This document shows, piece after piece, positions 53,093 to 62,668 of a DNA stretch of 64,000 nt (position 1 is its first letter; each line of letters begins with the position of its first letter). A program made the position numbers and the translations under genes. Source of the DNA: Mycolicibacterium sp. P1-5 (GTDB taxonomy: Bacteria; Actinomycetota; Actinomycetes; Mycobacteriales; Mycobacteriaceae); assembly GCF_008329565.1 (NCBI RefSeq), contig NZ_NPKT01000003.1:186001-250000 (forward strand), given 5' to 3'. The notes below the pieces were generated by a model. It ran no database searches. It was not told the DNA's origin and was given only the letters and a program-made list of their open reading frames with translations.

Positions 53093-55441
53093 CTACCCCG
53101 GGTTGCGCGCCGGTGGCAGCGCCCGCAGGAACTGATCGGCAACCTCGTCCCACGACGCACCGTCGATCAGACTCTCGGCGCCGGCCTTACCCATCGATGC
53201 CGCCAATTCGGCGTCGGTGAGCAGCCGGATGATGGCTTCGGCGAGCGCAGCCGGATCCTCGGGAGCGACGAGCAGACCGGAGACTTCGTCGCGGACGACC
53301 GCGGGGATGTCGCCGACGCGGGTCGCGACGACGGGTCGGCCCATCGTGAAGGCCAGATGCGCGACACCGGACTGCGAGCTGCGTTTGTACGGCAGCACCA
53401 CACAGCGGGACTTCGCGAAATAATCGGCCACATCGGCCACCGGCACGTAGCCGGTCTGCAGGCTGACACCGGGCAGAACGGCGACTTGTGCCCGCAGTGC
53501 CGCCTCGTCGACATCGGCGCTCAGCGCGCCCGCGATGACAAGCTCGGCGTCGGGCACACGTGCCCGCACCGACGGCCACGCTTGGCACAACGTGTCGACG
53601 CCCTTGTAGGCGGTGATCGTGCCGAACGAAAGAGCCACCGGCCCGGTTGATTCGGCGCCGGGGACGGCGTCCCGGGCGAAGATGCCTTCGTCGCCGTGCG
53701 GAATGACGTGCACCGGTGCCGAGATCGGCCAGGTTTCGACGAGCGCGTCCTTGGCGGTTTGGCCGAGCACGAACACGGTGTCGAGGTCGGCGTAGGCCGG
53801 GGCCAGTGCGCCCGCCGTGGTGCCCGAAGTCTTGTACATGCCTTGGTGCCCAGGCTGTTCAACCAGTGGACGGGGTTCGTGGGCCACCAGTGTCAGCACC
53901 GTCTTCGGAAGGAGCCGGCGCGCGACCCGCACCCCCCACCCGTCGACCGGGAAACGCCATGCCGACCACACGACGACATCGGGTCGGGCCCGCATCAGGT
54001 AAGCCAGCAGCACGGCCCAGGCCGCGGTGTGTTGCCCGGCGCGGACCCCGCGCCGCGCCTTGCGCCACCACGCCGGCGCGTCCGAACCGGCGGCCGGATG
54101 CCATGTCGGCAGAATGCTGCGAACCCGGCAATTCAGTTCCCGGGAGCCCAATTCCGGTGAAGGGCCGGTGACCAGCTCGACACCCATCCCCGCACGGGCC
54201 AATGCCTCACCCAGTTGCAGCGCGAACTGGTACAGGCCGCCCGAGGGCGGGAACTCCACCAGCACGATGCGGCGCCGGATTCTGTTGCCGCCGATCACTG
54301 TTTCGTACAGCGCGCGAAGGTTCGACACCCAGACGTCCGCGCTGAACACCCTCTCGTAGCGCTCGCGAGCTGCGCGGCCGATCACCGCCGACGCCTGGGC
54401 ATCCGAACCGATGACGGTCGCCATCTCCGCGATGCCGGCACTGAGCGCGGACGGCTCTCCCGGTGCCACCAGAACTCCGCACCCTGGTCCGACAATGTCG
54501 GGAATACCGCCGACCCGTGTCGCGACGATCGGCCGACCGCCGGCCAACGCGGCGATCAGCGACGTCGGCAGGGCGTCCTCCAGCGACGGCTGAACCACGA
54601 AATCGGACGCCACGATCAGATCGGCGATGTCGTTGCGAAATCCCAGAAGCCGAATTCGTTGCGTCAGAACCGGATCGGCAGCGACCGTGGACTGAATCTT
54701 CGCGAAGAGGGGGCCGTCGCCGGCCAACGCAACGATCACCGGGCTGCCGGCGGGTAGCAGGCGAACGGCCTCGAGCAGTTCGGCGTGCCCCTTCTCCGGG
54801 CGCATCAGGCTCGCGCACAGCGCCAATACAGCGTCGTCAGTTATCCCGAGTTCGACACGAACCTGCTGCCGGTCGCGGGCCGTCTCGGGTTCGACGATGC
54901 CGTTGGGCAGCACCATGATCGGCGCCACCGCGCCGGCATAGTGGGCATACCAATCCCGTTGGGCACTGGATAAGGCGATCACTGCACTGGACAGGAATTT
55001 GCGGGCCACCACCGCAACCTTGACCCGCAGTTGGTGCATGCGCGACGTCGCGATGTCGATCACGTGCAGAGTCGACACCGACGGCACCCCGGCCAGGCGT
55101 GCGGCCAGACCGCCGACGAGGTCGGCGTGCTTGAGGTGGGTATGCACGAGGTCGACGCGCTCCTCGCGAAACAGCTTCGCCAACCGCGTGATCGCGGTCG
55201 CATCGTAACGGCCCGAGTGCATCTCATGGACGACGGCGCCCTGCCGACGGAGCAGCGGGACGACGCGGTTGTCGATGCCGTCATCGCCTACCGCATCGGA
55301 CAACCCGACGACGACGAGCCGGATTCCGGCGGACGGTGCCGCGCGGGCGAGCTCGACGAGCACGGCTTCGGCGCCCCCGGCGCCGAGCGAGTGGATCACA
55401 TGAGCCACCGTCAGCGGTGCCGGATCCTCAGGAGTGCCCAT
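53093..55441 (-). CDS. Two-domain GT4 glycosyltransferase
   Basis: 782 aa made of two GT4 domains in tandem. The first (1-390) has HVIHSLGAGGAEAVLVEL at the N-terminus, LMRPEKGHAELLEAVRLL and the nucleotide-binding end PSLEDALPTSLIAALAGGRPIVATRVGGIPDIV. The second (about 390-770) starts RIVLVEFPPSGGLYQFALQLGEAL and ends YKRSSQSGVAHLAFTMGRPVVATRVGDIPAVV. Both have a full Rossmann C-half, so both may be active, each adding a sugar. ATG 55441 overlaps the upstream gene's end by 14 bp. Last gene of the polysaccharide operon. Confidence 0.88.
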   Translation of the reverse strand: MGTPEDPAPLTVAHVIHSLGAGGAEAVLVELARAAPSAGIRLVVVGLSDAVGDDGIDNRVVPLLRRQGAVVHEMHSGRYDATAITRLAKLFREERVDLVHTHLKHADLVGGLAARLAGVPSVSTLHVIDIATSRMHQLRVKVAVVARKFLSSAVIALSSAQRDWYAHYAGAVAPIMVLPNGIVEPETARDRQQVRVELGITDDAVLALCASLMRPEKGHAELLEAVRLLPAGSPVIVALAGDGPLFAKIQSTVAADPVLTQRIRLLGFRNDIADLIVASDFVVQPSLEDALPTSLIAALAGGRPIVATRVGGIPDIVGPGCGVLVAPGEPSALSAGIAEMATVIGSDAQASAVIGRAARERYERVFSADVWVSNLRALYETVIGGNRIRRRIVLVEFPPSGGLYQFALQLGEALARAGMGVELVTGPSPELGSRELNCRVRSILPTWHPAAGSDAPAWWRKARRGVRAGQHTAAWAVLLAYLMRARPDVVVWSAWRFPVDGWGVRVARRLLPKTVLTLVAHEPRPLVEQPGHQGMYKTSGTTAGALAPAYADLDTVFVLGQTAKDALVETWPISAPVHVIPHGDEGIFARDAVPGAESTGPVALSFGTITAYKGVDTLCQAWPSVRARVPDAELVIAGALSADVDEAALRAQVAVLPGVSLQTGYVPVADVADYFAKSRCVVLPYKRSSQSGVAHLAFTMGRPVVATRVGDIPAVVRDEVSGLLVAPEDPAALAEAIIRLLTDAELAASMGKAGAESLIDGASWDEVADQFLRALPPARNPG

Positions 55442-56552
55442 CGATGACCTCCCGGTAAAGCTCTTCCAGCCGGGCGATCCACGTACGCATTGAGTACTTC
55501 TCCTCGGCCTGCGCCCGGCCCGCCGCGCCGAATCGTGCTGCGAGATCGGGATTTCCGATGACTTCCACGAGTGCTGCGGTCAGAGCGGGCACGTCGCGCA
55601 GCGGCACCAGTCGGCCGGTCACCCCGTCGACGACGATCTCGCGGGTGCCGCCGGCATCGGAGGCGACGACCGGCAGACCGCAGGCGCCGGCCTCGATGAG
55701 CGCGGTCGGCAGGGCTTCGTCCACGGATGCCGACACCACTCCGTCGACGGTGCGCAGAATGTCGGGGACGTCCTCGCGACGACCGAGGAGCTGAACCGAA
55801 TCTTCCAGCCCCGCATCGGCCACCGCGCGCTCGACGTCGTCCCGACTCGGACCGTCACCGATGATCAGCAGTCTTGCGCCGGGATAAGCCTCGACAACCC
55901 CGGCCCAGGCACGGATGAGGTCGACGTGGTTCTTGTCCGGGCGCAGGGCGGCGACCATCGCCCACACCGGCCGGTCCGTCGAGCGGAGGCCCCGTGCGCT
56001 ATACCGTTTGATGTTCACCCCATTGGGGATCGCGCGCCATGTCGATCGGGCCGGGCCGTGCACGCGGGCGTACTGATCGAACGCATGTCGGGAGACCAGC
56101 ACCAGCCGACCCAGGCGGGCCGGTATCCGAACCGACATCCGTTCCTTGAGCCATTCTCCGCGGCTGCTGTGCGGTTGCGGACTCAAATGCAGGGTGGCGA
56201 CCACGGGCTTGCCCACCAGCCGCGCGGCCAGCGGAACCAGGATCGCCGAGTAGCCCAGATGTGCATGGACGACGTCGACATCGGCATTCCGCAGGGTGCG
56301 CACGAGCCGGAGAAACCCCTTGACATCCAACAGCTTCCGCACCGAAATGTACGTCGGTTTCAGGCGCGCGTCAGCGAGCCTGCCGAACAGCGCATTGCGA
56401 CCGCTGGTCTCCGGTGCGAGGCTGGCAACCGACACATGTAGGGCCAGCGGTTCGAACCGACCGAGCTCGGCGATCAGATTCTCGGCGCCGCCGAAGTTGT
56501 ACGAATCCAGGATCATCAACACCCGCAGGGGTGACCGCTTTGCACGCGTCAA
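55428..56552 (-). CDS. GT4 glycosyltransferase
   Basis: 374 aa. N-terminal LMILDSYNFGGAENLIAELGRF, VHAHLGYSAILVPLAARL, GVNIKRYSARG (residues about 195), LRPDKNHVDLIRAW and EALPTALIEAGACGLPVVASDAGGTREIV (E of the catalytic motif near 277). TTG 56552 overlaps the flippase stop as TTGA. In the middle of the polysaccharide operon, it probably adds a sugar to the undecaprenyl-linked repeat unit. Confidence 0.87.
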   Translation of the reverse strand: MTRAKRSPLRVLMILDSYNFGGAENLIAELGRFEPLALHVSVASLAPETSGRNALFGRLADARLKPTYISVRKLLDVKGFLRLVRTLRNADVDVVHAHLGYSAILVPLAARLVGKPVVATLHLSPQPHSSRGEWLKERMSVRIPARLGRLVLVSRHAFDQYARVHGPARSTWRAIPNGVNIKRYSARGLRSTDRPVWAMVAALRPDKNHVDLIRAWAGVVEAYPGARLLIIGDGPSRDDVERAVADAGLEDSVQLLGRREDVPDILRTVDGVVSASVDEALPTALIEAGACGLPVVASDAGGTREIVVDGVTGRLVPLRDVPALTAALVEVIGNPDLAARFGAAGRAQAEEKYSMRTWIARLEELYREVIDGHS

Positions 56553-58066
56553 CGAGATCCCCCGATCACCTTGTGGGCCACACCGGCTCCGGCGTCGTAG
56601 AGCTGACGCGCAGTCAGACGCAACCCGAGAACGTACGTCAGCAGCCCCGCCGGGATGGCGATCAGCAGCACAACCGGTGCCGGCAGGCCAGCCGTCAACC
56701 AGGTCAACGCGAGCATCGCCGTGCCCATCGCGGCTGCTGCGGGTAGCGGACGCACCACGGCGATCCCGAGGTCCCGCAGGCCGATTCCGGCCACCCGCCG
56801 CACCAGCAGCGTGTTCACCGTGAACATCACGGTCTCCACCGCGAGCAACATCAACCCCACCAGGACGATGCTGTGGCCCGCCGCCCACCAGACCGGTCCG
56901 ACCATCAGCGCGAGTCGTCCGGTACCGGTCGCGATGAGAAGGGTTGGCCGGCCCATGGCTTTGAACACGTCGCCGGCATGCCACGAAACCGAAAAGAGTA
57001 GGGCGTAGATGGCCAGCACCACGAGCACCGGTGCAGCACCGGCATATTCGGGTCCATACAGGGTGCCGATCACCGCGGGTGCCGCGGCAGCCAGGGCGAC
57101 GCTGATCGGCGCGCTCAACGCCATCGTGGCAGCGATGACTTCGAGGTAATGACCGCCGAGGCGCTTCCGATCGTGCTGCAGACGGGACAGCGCACTGAAC
57201 AGCACGTCGCTGATCACGCTGCAGAGGGCGAGGACCAGTAGGTCGGGAAGCCGGTAGGCCAGGGTGTAGAGACCCAACTGTTCATCGCCGCGGCGCATTC
57301 CGATGAACAGGTAGTCCATGTTGAACATCGCGAAGCTGAGCAAGGAGACCCCGGTGAGCGCGGATCCGTACCGAACCAGGCTTCGTGCTTGGTGCCGGTC
57401 AAAGCCAAACATGATGGGTGTTCGGGCAACCCACCAATACAGGACCGTCAACACGACGGTACCGGCCAGCTGCCCGTAGACCAGGCTCCAGACACCGTGG
57501 CCTTGGGCGGCCAGGACGATGGTGAGCGTGGCCTTGACGACCGAACCGAGGAACTCCGGCCACATGCGCTGCCGGAAGTCGAGATCGCGTCGCAACCTGG
57601 CAGCTGGAATGGCGCTGAGCGCGGAGATGGTCAGCCCGATGGCCAGCACGCGGATCAACGGTGTCAACCCCGGCTGATGCAGCATCGCCGCCCCCAGCGG
57701 CGCGGTGAGTGCGAGCAGTGCGCCGGCGACGACGCCGAAGATCACAGTGAGGGTCAACCCCGTGGGCGCAAGGCGCTCCCATTTGTCAGGGCTTTGAACC
57801 AGCGCGGCTCCAACCCCGAGGTCTTTCATGTAATCGAAGAGATTGACCACCAAGAGCGCCAGGGTGAAGAGACCGAAGTCAGCAGGGTCGAGCAGTCGCG
57901 CGGCGACGATCGTCATGATCAGGGTCGAGCTCTTACTCAGCCCGAAAACCAGGTAATTCCACGCAGCTTGGCGACCGGTCGCAGGTGTTGCATCCGCGGC
58001 AGCCGGCGCCGCGTCCGCGACCCGATCCCGGCTTTCGCCGTCTACATTCTTCTGTTCAGCCCCCAC
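56549..58066 (-). CDS. Polysaccharide flippase (Wzx-like, MATE/MVF superfamily)
   Basis: 505 aa with about 12-14 hydrophobic helices. N-terminal NYLVFGLSKSSTLIMTIVAARLLDPADFGLFTLALLVVNLF is typical of polysaccharide biosynthesis flippases; later RRDLDFRQRMWPEFLGSVVKATLTIVLAAQGHGVWSLVYGQ is characteristic of Wzx/TagF-type transporters. It would flip the lipid-linked repeat unit outward. GTG 58066 is 21 bp after the FkbM gene. The neighbours (Wzz-like, Wzy-like, GT4) fit a Wzx/Wzy pathway. Confidence 0.87.
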   Translation of the reverse strand: MGAEQKNVDGESRDRVADAAPAAADATPATGRQAAWNYLVFGLSKSSTLIMTIVAARLLDPADFGLFTLALLVVNLFDYMKDLGVGAALVQSPDKWERLAPTGLTLTVIFGVVAGALLALTAPLGAAMLHQPGLTPLIRVLAIGLTISALSAIPAARLRRDLDFRQRMWPEFLGSVVKATLTIVLAAQGHGVWSLVYGQLAGTVVLTVLYWWVARTPIMFGFDRHQARSLVRYGSALTGVSLLSFAMFNMDYLFIGMRRGDEQLGLYTLAYRLPDLLVLALCSVISDVLFSALSRLQHDRKRLGGHYLEVIAATMALSAPISVALAAAAPAVIGTLYGPEYAGAAPVLVVLAIYALLFSVSWHAGDVFKAMGRPTLLIATGTGRLALMVGPVWWAAGHSIVLVGLMLLAVETVMFTVNTLLVRRVAGIGLRDLGIAVVRPLPAAAAMGTAMLALTWLTAGLPAPVVLLIAIPAGLLTYVLGLRLTARQLYDAGAGVAHKVIGGSR

Positions 58067-58087
58067 CCGCGCGTTCCCCGACCGGTC

Positions 58088-58945
58088 TCAGCGGGACGCG
58101 AAAAGGTAGTCGGCGGCCCAGGGGCGCGGATCATCGTGCCGCGTGGTCACGGTGAACCCTGCCTCGACCAGCAATGCGCGCACCGCGTCTTTGGTGCGGT
58201 ACGAGTCATCACCGGTCTCCCTCGCCAGGAAGTCATGGCACCCGATCGCGGCGTGCCGCACCAGCGGCAGTACATCCGTCGCGCCGCGAAGGGCCGGCAG
58301 CTCGGCACCTTCGATGTTCATCTTCAGAAAGTCGATGCGGTCGAGCTTCAGCCGGGAGACCAGGTCCGGCAGCGTGAGCGCGGGAACTTCGACCCCGACG
58401 GCACCAATCTTGTTCTCGAGATAGTCCTCGGCCTGAAGGTCACTGATGTACACCGGGTCGTTGGTGTCCATCACGGCGGCGTGAAAAAGCGTGACGTTGC
58501 GCAGATCGTTCAGCTCGCGAACCCGCTCGAGCCGGTGATACGTCGCGGGGTGCGCCTCGACAGCAATGACCTTGCCGGAGTCTCCGACAATTCTGGAGAA
58601 TGGCAGCACCTCGGTCCCGATCCCGGCGCCGATGTCGAGCACCACGTCACCGGGGCACAGCGAATACCGGTGCAGGAACATGTCTTGAGCGGCTTCGGCG
58701 CATTGCCCCGCGCTCATGCCGCCGCCATTGCGAAGATCGGACATCAGCATCGCGCCGGCCCGCGTCCGTTTGAGCCAGTCCCCCGTCGGTGCGTCGTAGG
58801 TGATCCAAGCCCGCTCATCCCCCAGCACGGTGCGCGCAGAGGCGGCGACGCCGAGCAGCCAACGAGTCGGAGGCCGGTTGAGCGCCCCGTACGCGGCGTG
58901 CTTGATGTTCACCCGTGCACGATATCCCGAAGAAGTCACTGTCAT
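58088..58945 (-). CDS. FkbM-family methyltransferase
   Basis: About 285 aa. SAM motif VVLDIGAGIGTEVLPFS near residue 100, VIAVEAHPATYHRLE near 123, and the FkbM signature LDRIDFLKMNIEGAELPALRGATDVLP near 203-229. Such enzymes methylate sugars or lipids in glycan clusters. ATG 58945 overlaps the lipoprotein stop (ATGA). The N-terminal 60 residues are unlike the core and may be a docking region. Confidence 0.87.
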   Translation of the reverse strand: MTVTSSGYRARVNIKHAAYGALNRPPTRWLLGVAASARTVLGDERAWITYDAPTGDWLKRTRAGAMLMSDLRNGGGMSAGQCAEAAQDMFLHRYSLCPGDVVLDIGAGIGTEVLPFSRIVGDSGKVIAVEAHPATYHRLERVRELNDLRNVTLFHAAVMDTNDPVYISDLQAEDYLENKIGAVGVEVPALTLPDLVSRLKLDRIDFLKMNIEGAELPALRGATDVLPLVRHAAIGCHDFLARETGDDSYRTKDAVRALLVEAGFTVTTRHDDPRPWAADYLFASR

Positions 58946-59883
58946 CCCAACACTCGTAGCTTGTCCCACGGGACGCGCTCCATTGCGTCGTAATCCCAAC
59001 GGAATCCCGCGTCCTGATAGACCTTGCCCAACGTGCCGGCGGCCGCTGAGCGATCCAGTTCGAAGCTCGCACTGAGCGGTGCGCCACCGACGTCGACGAC
59101 ATAACCGCCGTAACGCTGCATCGCGGTGGCCACCGCGAGCACACCCTTGCTGAGGCCGAGGGAATGCAGATCCACCCCGGGGTCCAGCTGCAGGCGAGCG
59201 CCCTCCGGGATGCAGTCGGGCCGCCTGGAAGTCCCGTCGGCTTTGATCGCGGGCGGGCGAAATGTCGTGCAGGCGTTGCTGGTCTGTAGCGCCAATGCAT
59301 GGGAAATCTTCCCGGCGGCGACCTCGTCGACGCGAATCACACCCGCCAGCCGGGACGCGCCGGACCCGGTCGACGACCCACCCCAGCCGGACCCCGTCAG
59401 ACTGTTCACCGCTCCCCATTCCGATGACCACCGATCACCGTGCTTGGCCGCGCGCCAGAACTCGTAGACCTTCGACGATGATTCGTCGACAATGACCATC
59501 GCGCCGTCGGACCCCGAATTCGGGACAGCATCAGACGGAATCGGCACTGACATATCGCCGAAGGGACAGTCGCCCCAGTCACCACCGGTGCACTCCACCG
59601 CACGCCCGGGCTTGTCGCCGTGCACCCGGTAGATCGGAATCCCGAACTCGACCAGGTTTGCGTGCAACGCGCGTTCAGACTGGATCGCCGCGATCATCGC
59701 CGCGCTGTTCGAGTCGATCACCGGCTTCGGCGGAATCGGTTGCCGCCACGAACTATCAGAGCCGAACGGCGCGTGCAAGGCACGGGGACCGGATTTGGAG
59801 CAGCCCGTCACGCCGGCCCAGAGCACCATTGTCGCCATGGTGATGACGGTGAGCGTCCGCCCGATTGCGCGGTTTTCGTTCAT
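58942..59883 (-). CDS. Lipoprotein of unknown family inside the polysaccharide operon
   Basis: 313 aa. Lipobox VTGC (Cys28), then a mature domain with PIPPKPVIDSNSAAMI, VHGDKPGRAVECTGGDWGDCPFG, SVPIPSDAVPNSGSDGAMVIVD, EWGAVNSLTGSGWGGSSTGSGASRLAGVIR, LQLDPGVDLHSLGLS and GGYVVDVGGAPLSASFELD. Four Cys of the mature part are spaced for disulfides. Similar secreted proteins occur in other actinobacteria, but I know no assigned activity. It lies between the polymerase and the methyltransferase, with 4-bp overlaps, so it is part of the pathway, perhaps a hydrolase or glycan-binding factor. Confidence 0.7.
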   Translation of the reverse strand: MNENRAIGRTLTVITMATMVLWAGVTGCSKSGPRALHAPFGSDSSWRQPIPPKPVIDSNSAAMIAAIQSERALHANLVEFGIPIYRVHGDKPGRAVECTGGDWGDCPFGDMSVPIPSDAVPNSGSDGAMVIVDESSSKVYEFWRAAKHGDRWSSEWGAVNSLTGSGWGGSSTGSGASRLAGVIRVDEVAAGKISHALALQTSNACTTFRPPAIKADGTSRRPDCIPEGARLQLDPGVDLHSLGLSKGVLAVATAMQRYGGYVVDVGGAPLSASFELDRSAAAGTLGKVYQDAGFRWDYDAMERVPWDKLRVLG

Positions 59884-61883
59884 CCTGATCTGAGGGCAGC
59901 CAACTCACGAACCGCAACATGGTCTTCGGGTCGCCGCCGTCGGGCGGTGACCGACGCCAGCGCCAGCCCGGTCACCAGACCCGCGGCCACACCGAGACCT
60001 ATCCCGCCGACCACCGTCGAGCGGTCCCGAACCTCGGTCAGCTGCATGCTGGCGATCCCCTGCAGCACGTACTGGTTGAAGCCGACAGAATCACTGAGCC
60101 GGTTGCCGGCCTGCGCCACGGCCAGTTGCAACTCGTCGCGGGCCTGCGACGCGGTGCCGGCCTCGGCCGTGAAGACCAGCAGACCACGCACCGAGTCAGC
60201 GTCGATCGAGACCGGTGAGTTCTCGTCGTGCAAGACCACCGCGAAGGTGGGCAACATCTCCATCCGGGACCGAATGTCGAGTGCGTACGCGTACCACCCG
60301 TCGGTCGGAACAGCCGGGACCAACGTCGCGCGCTGAACGGCCTGCACCTTCGACGGACCGGTAGCCGACAGGTACAACCAGAAGACGCCGAATCCCACGA
60401 CCCCGGCCATCAGCCAGACAGCCGCTGCACGCCAGAACTTCCGTAGCGCCTCGGCCGGCATCGGTAAGGCCGGCGCAACGGCAGCCACCATGGCCAGCAC
60501 TACAGCGAAGGTGCGGAAGTACGCCAGGTGCAACCAGGCGCTGGACACCGACCACCCGATGATCGCCGCAATCAGCGCCGCGACCAGGACCCGGTCCGGC
60601 GACCGGGGCTGCGCGGTATTCCGCATCACGAGCACTGCGAGGAAGCCGGCGACCATCACCACCCAACCGATGATGCCGAGGAGCCCGGATTCCGCAGCCA
60701 ATGACAGGTAGGTGTTGTGCGCGCCGTCGGGCGCTTCCAGCTGTGCGGTGGCCACCCGCCCGGCGAAGTTGAACACCTCGCCCGGGAAAGTGCCGGGACC
60801 GAACCCGAAAAGGGGTCGCTCATGCCACATCAAGCCGGCCTGCTCCTGGGCGGCCAGTCGGCCGAGCAAGGACGGATCGATGTGACCGCCTTCCGGACCC
60901 TGACTGATTTCGGAGAACATCTTCTGAAGCCGGTTGCCGACGCCCGGCACCAGCAGCAACCCGAATGCCAGCGGCAGGCTCACCAACCCCCAGCGGCGCA
61001 CCGGGCGCTCGGTCGCGAGAAACCACACCACCATTGCGATCGCCGCAGACAGGAACGTGCCGCGCGACTGGGTCAAGTAGCTACCGGCCAGCAAGGCCAC
61101 GATCGAAAAGCCCCACGCGAACGCGACCGGCCGCTGGGACAACCTCAGCGAACGGGTCAGCAGGGCCGCGGCCATCGGCAGCCCCATGATCAGGTGACGT
61201 CCCCAGAAGTTGGAGTCCGGCAGCGGACCGCCATATCTCAGAGTGGTCACGTCCTCGCCGGAAGACGTTGTGACAATGGAGAATCCGCCGAACGACGTCG
61301 TTCCCGCATAAACCACCTGGTCGATCACCGTCAGCACCGACAACGCGGCCAGCACCCCCACGACCACCGCGGCGACCAGCCATGGCCGTGCCGTCATCTG
61401 GGTGAGGATCAACACGATCAGCAGGAAGATCAGATCGATGGCGGTACGGCGAGCAGAGGCCAGCGAAGCAGTGATGTCGACACTGCCGATGACTGAGACC
61501 AATTGCGTGGCAAGGAAGATCCCGGCCAAACCGGCACAGATAGCGGTCCACGCGTTGAGGCGTCCGCGTAGTTCCGGATCACGCAGGGCCAACGCGATCG
61601 TGACGACTCCGAGCAACATCGACGCTTGGAATACCGGCACGGTGCCGTACTGGTCGAGCACTCCGGACAGGTTGCTGACTTCGATGAAAACAATGATGGC
61701 AAGGGCGAATGCCGGTCTGCGCGCGGCGAATACCAGTCCGACGGCACCAATTGTGGCCGCCAGGAGGAACAGGGGATTGCGCGACCCGAACATGAGAATC
61801 GCACCGAAGGTGGCCGCCCCGCCGGCCAGAGCCATCGCCACGTATTCGCCGGGGGATGGCGCGAATCGGATCAACCCGGTCAT
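59880..61883 (-). CDS. Wzy/O-antigen ligase-like polymerase with C-terminal Wzz-like region
   Basis: 667 aa. Residues 1-500 hold about 12 hydrophobic helices with the O-antigen ligase-type loop RYGGPLPDSNFWGRHLIMGLPMA and ERPLFGFGPGTFPGEVFNFAGRV (PxxG, GxGxF) near residue 355-380, followed by APDGAHNTYLSLAAESGLLG, as in Wzy/WaaL-type enzymes. Residues about 500-660 form a periplasmic domain and final helix (VGGIGLGVAAGLVTGLALASVTARRRR) like polysaccharide chain-length regulators. ATG 61883 overlaps the Wzz-like stop; the stop overlaps the lipoprotein start. Confidence 0.82.
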   Translation of the reverse strand: MTGLIRFAPSPGEYVAMALAGGAATFGAILMFGSRNPLFLLAATIGAVGLVFAARRPAFALAIIVFIEVSNLSGVLDQYGTVPVFQASMLLGVVTIALALRDPELRGRLNAWTAICAGLAGIFLATQLVSVIGSVDITASLASARRTAIDLIFLLIVLILTQMTARPWLVAAVVVGVLAALSVLTVIDQVVYAGTTSFGGFSIVTTSSGEDVTTLRYGGPLPDSNFWGRHLIMGLPMAAALLTRSLRLSQRPVAFAWGFSIVALLAGSYLTQSRGTFLSAAIAMVVWFLATERPVRRWGLVSLPLAFGLLLVPGVGNRLQKMFSEISQGPEGGHIDPSLLGRLAAQEQAGLMWHERPLFGFGPGTFPGEVFNFAGRVATAQLEAPDGAHNTYLSLAAESGLLGIIGWVVMVAGFLAVLVMRNTAQPRSPDRVLVAALIAAIIGWSVSSAWLHLAYFRTFAVVLAMVAAVAPALPMPAEALRKFWRAAAVWLMAGVVGFGVFWLYLSATGPSKVQAVQRATLVPAVPTDGWYAYALDIRSRMEMLPTFAVVLHDENSPVSIDADSVRGLLVFTAEAGTASQARDELQLAVAQAGNRLSDSVGFNQYVLQGIASMQLTEVRDRSTVVGGIGLGVAAGLVTGLALASVTARRRRPEDHVAVRELAALRSG

Positions 61884-62524
61884 AACCGGGGTAGCACCTC
61901 TTCGTCGATCGGACGGGTGTCGTCGAGCGAATCGACGCCGGCGACCGGCGCCGTGTCACGTCGCCGGCGGCGGGCTCGTAAAGCCAGCCATCCAACACCT
62001 CCACCGATCAGTAGCCCGCCGAGCGCACCGGCCGCCGCGACCTGCGTCGCGCCGGGGATCGGAACCGGCACCGCGCTGCCATCCTGCGGCCACAGCACCT
62101 TCACGGCGTACGGCGCGCTCAGTTGGGTGACTTCGGGGGTCGCTTTGGTCAGCACATCGTTCAATGCCGCTTCGGCGCCCTTCGCCGAACCCGCATCGAC
62201 CGTCACCGTCAGAATCGTGGTATCCGGCAGCGCGGCCGCGGTGAGCGACAACTCGCCCTGCGGGACCTTCGCGGCGTTGGCGGCCGACGGTAACCAGCGC
62301 TGGTCGTCATAGAGCACCGCCGCGGTGCGGCTGATCTGACCGCGGCTGAGCACTTCCCAGAACGGAGACGCTTCCCCGATCGTCAAGTCGGGGGCCGGAA
62401 GGAGTGCCACACGCGCCGCGGCCTGGTAGCGATGCGGATGAGGGGCCAGAACGTACCCGAGCACGGCGCCGAGGAGAGCGCCGATCGCTGCGAATGCCGC
62501 GATGGTGAGACGGTACTTGGCCAT
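61880..62524 (-). CDS. Wzz/YveK-like chain-length regulator
   Basis: 214 aa. One N-terminal helix (YRLTIAAFAAIGALLGAVLGYVL, about 4-26), a periplasmic domain (about 30-165) and a second helix (VAAAGALGGLLIGGGVGWLAL) followed by a basic, acidic tail. No ATP-binding BY-kinase part. This is the classic layout of polysaccharide copolymerases. It is first in a seven-gene minus-strand operon and divergent from a GT gene. Confidence 0.8.
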   Translation of the reverse strand: MAKYRLTIAAFAAIGALLGAVLGYVLAPHPHRYQAAARVALLPAPDLTIGEASPFWEVLSRGQISRTAAVLYDDQRWLPSAANAAKVPQGELSLTAAALPDTTILTVTVDAGSAKGAEAALNDVLTKATPEVTQLSAPYAVKVLWPQDGSAVPVPIPGATQVAAAGALGGLLIGGGVGWLALRARRRRRDTAPVAGVDSLDDTRPIDEEVLPRL

Positions 62525-62668
62525 GGTTCTTCCTTAGCGGTTCGTATTCCGTACCAACGGTTCTGCTGTGCAGCCTAGTAGCGAAGCGACTGTCGACGAC
62601 GACATGAGCAATTTCGTACGAGGAACACTTATTGTGGCAAATTTTCCCAGATTAGCTACTATCTTCCG
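62525..62668. promoter_or_regulatory. Divergent promoter region of the polysaccharide cluster
   Basis: 144 bp between the Wzz-like gene and the divergent GT gene, AT-richer than its neighbours (62610-62665). It must drive both directions. A TATTGTGGCAAATTTTCC / TTAGCTACTATC segment could hold promoter elements, but nothing certain; I see no repeat. Confidence 0.4.
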
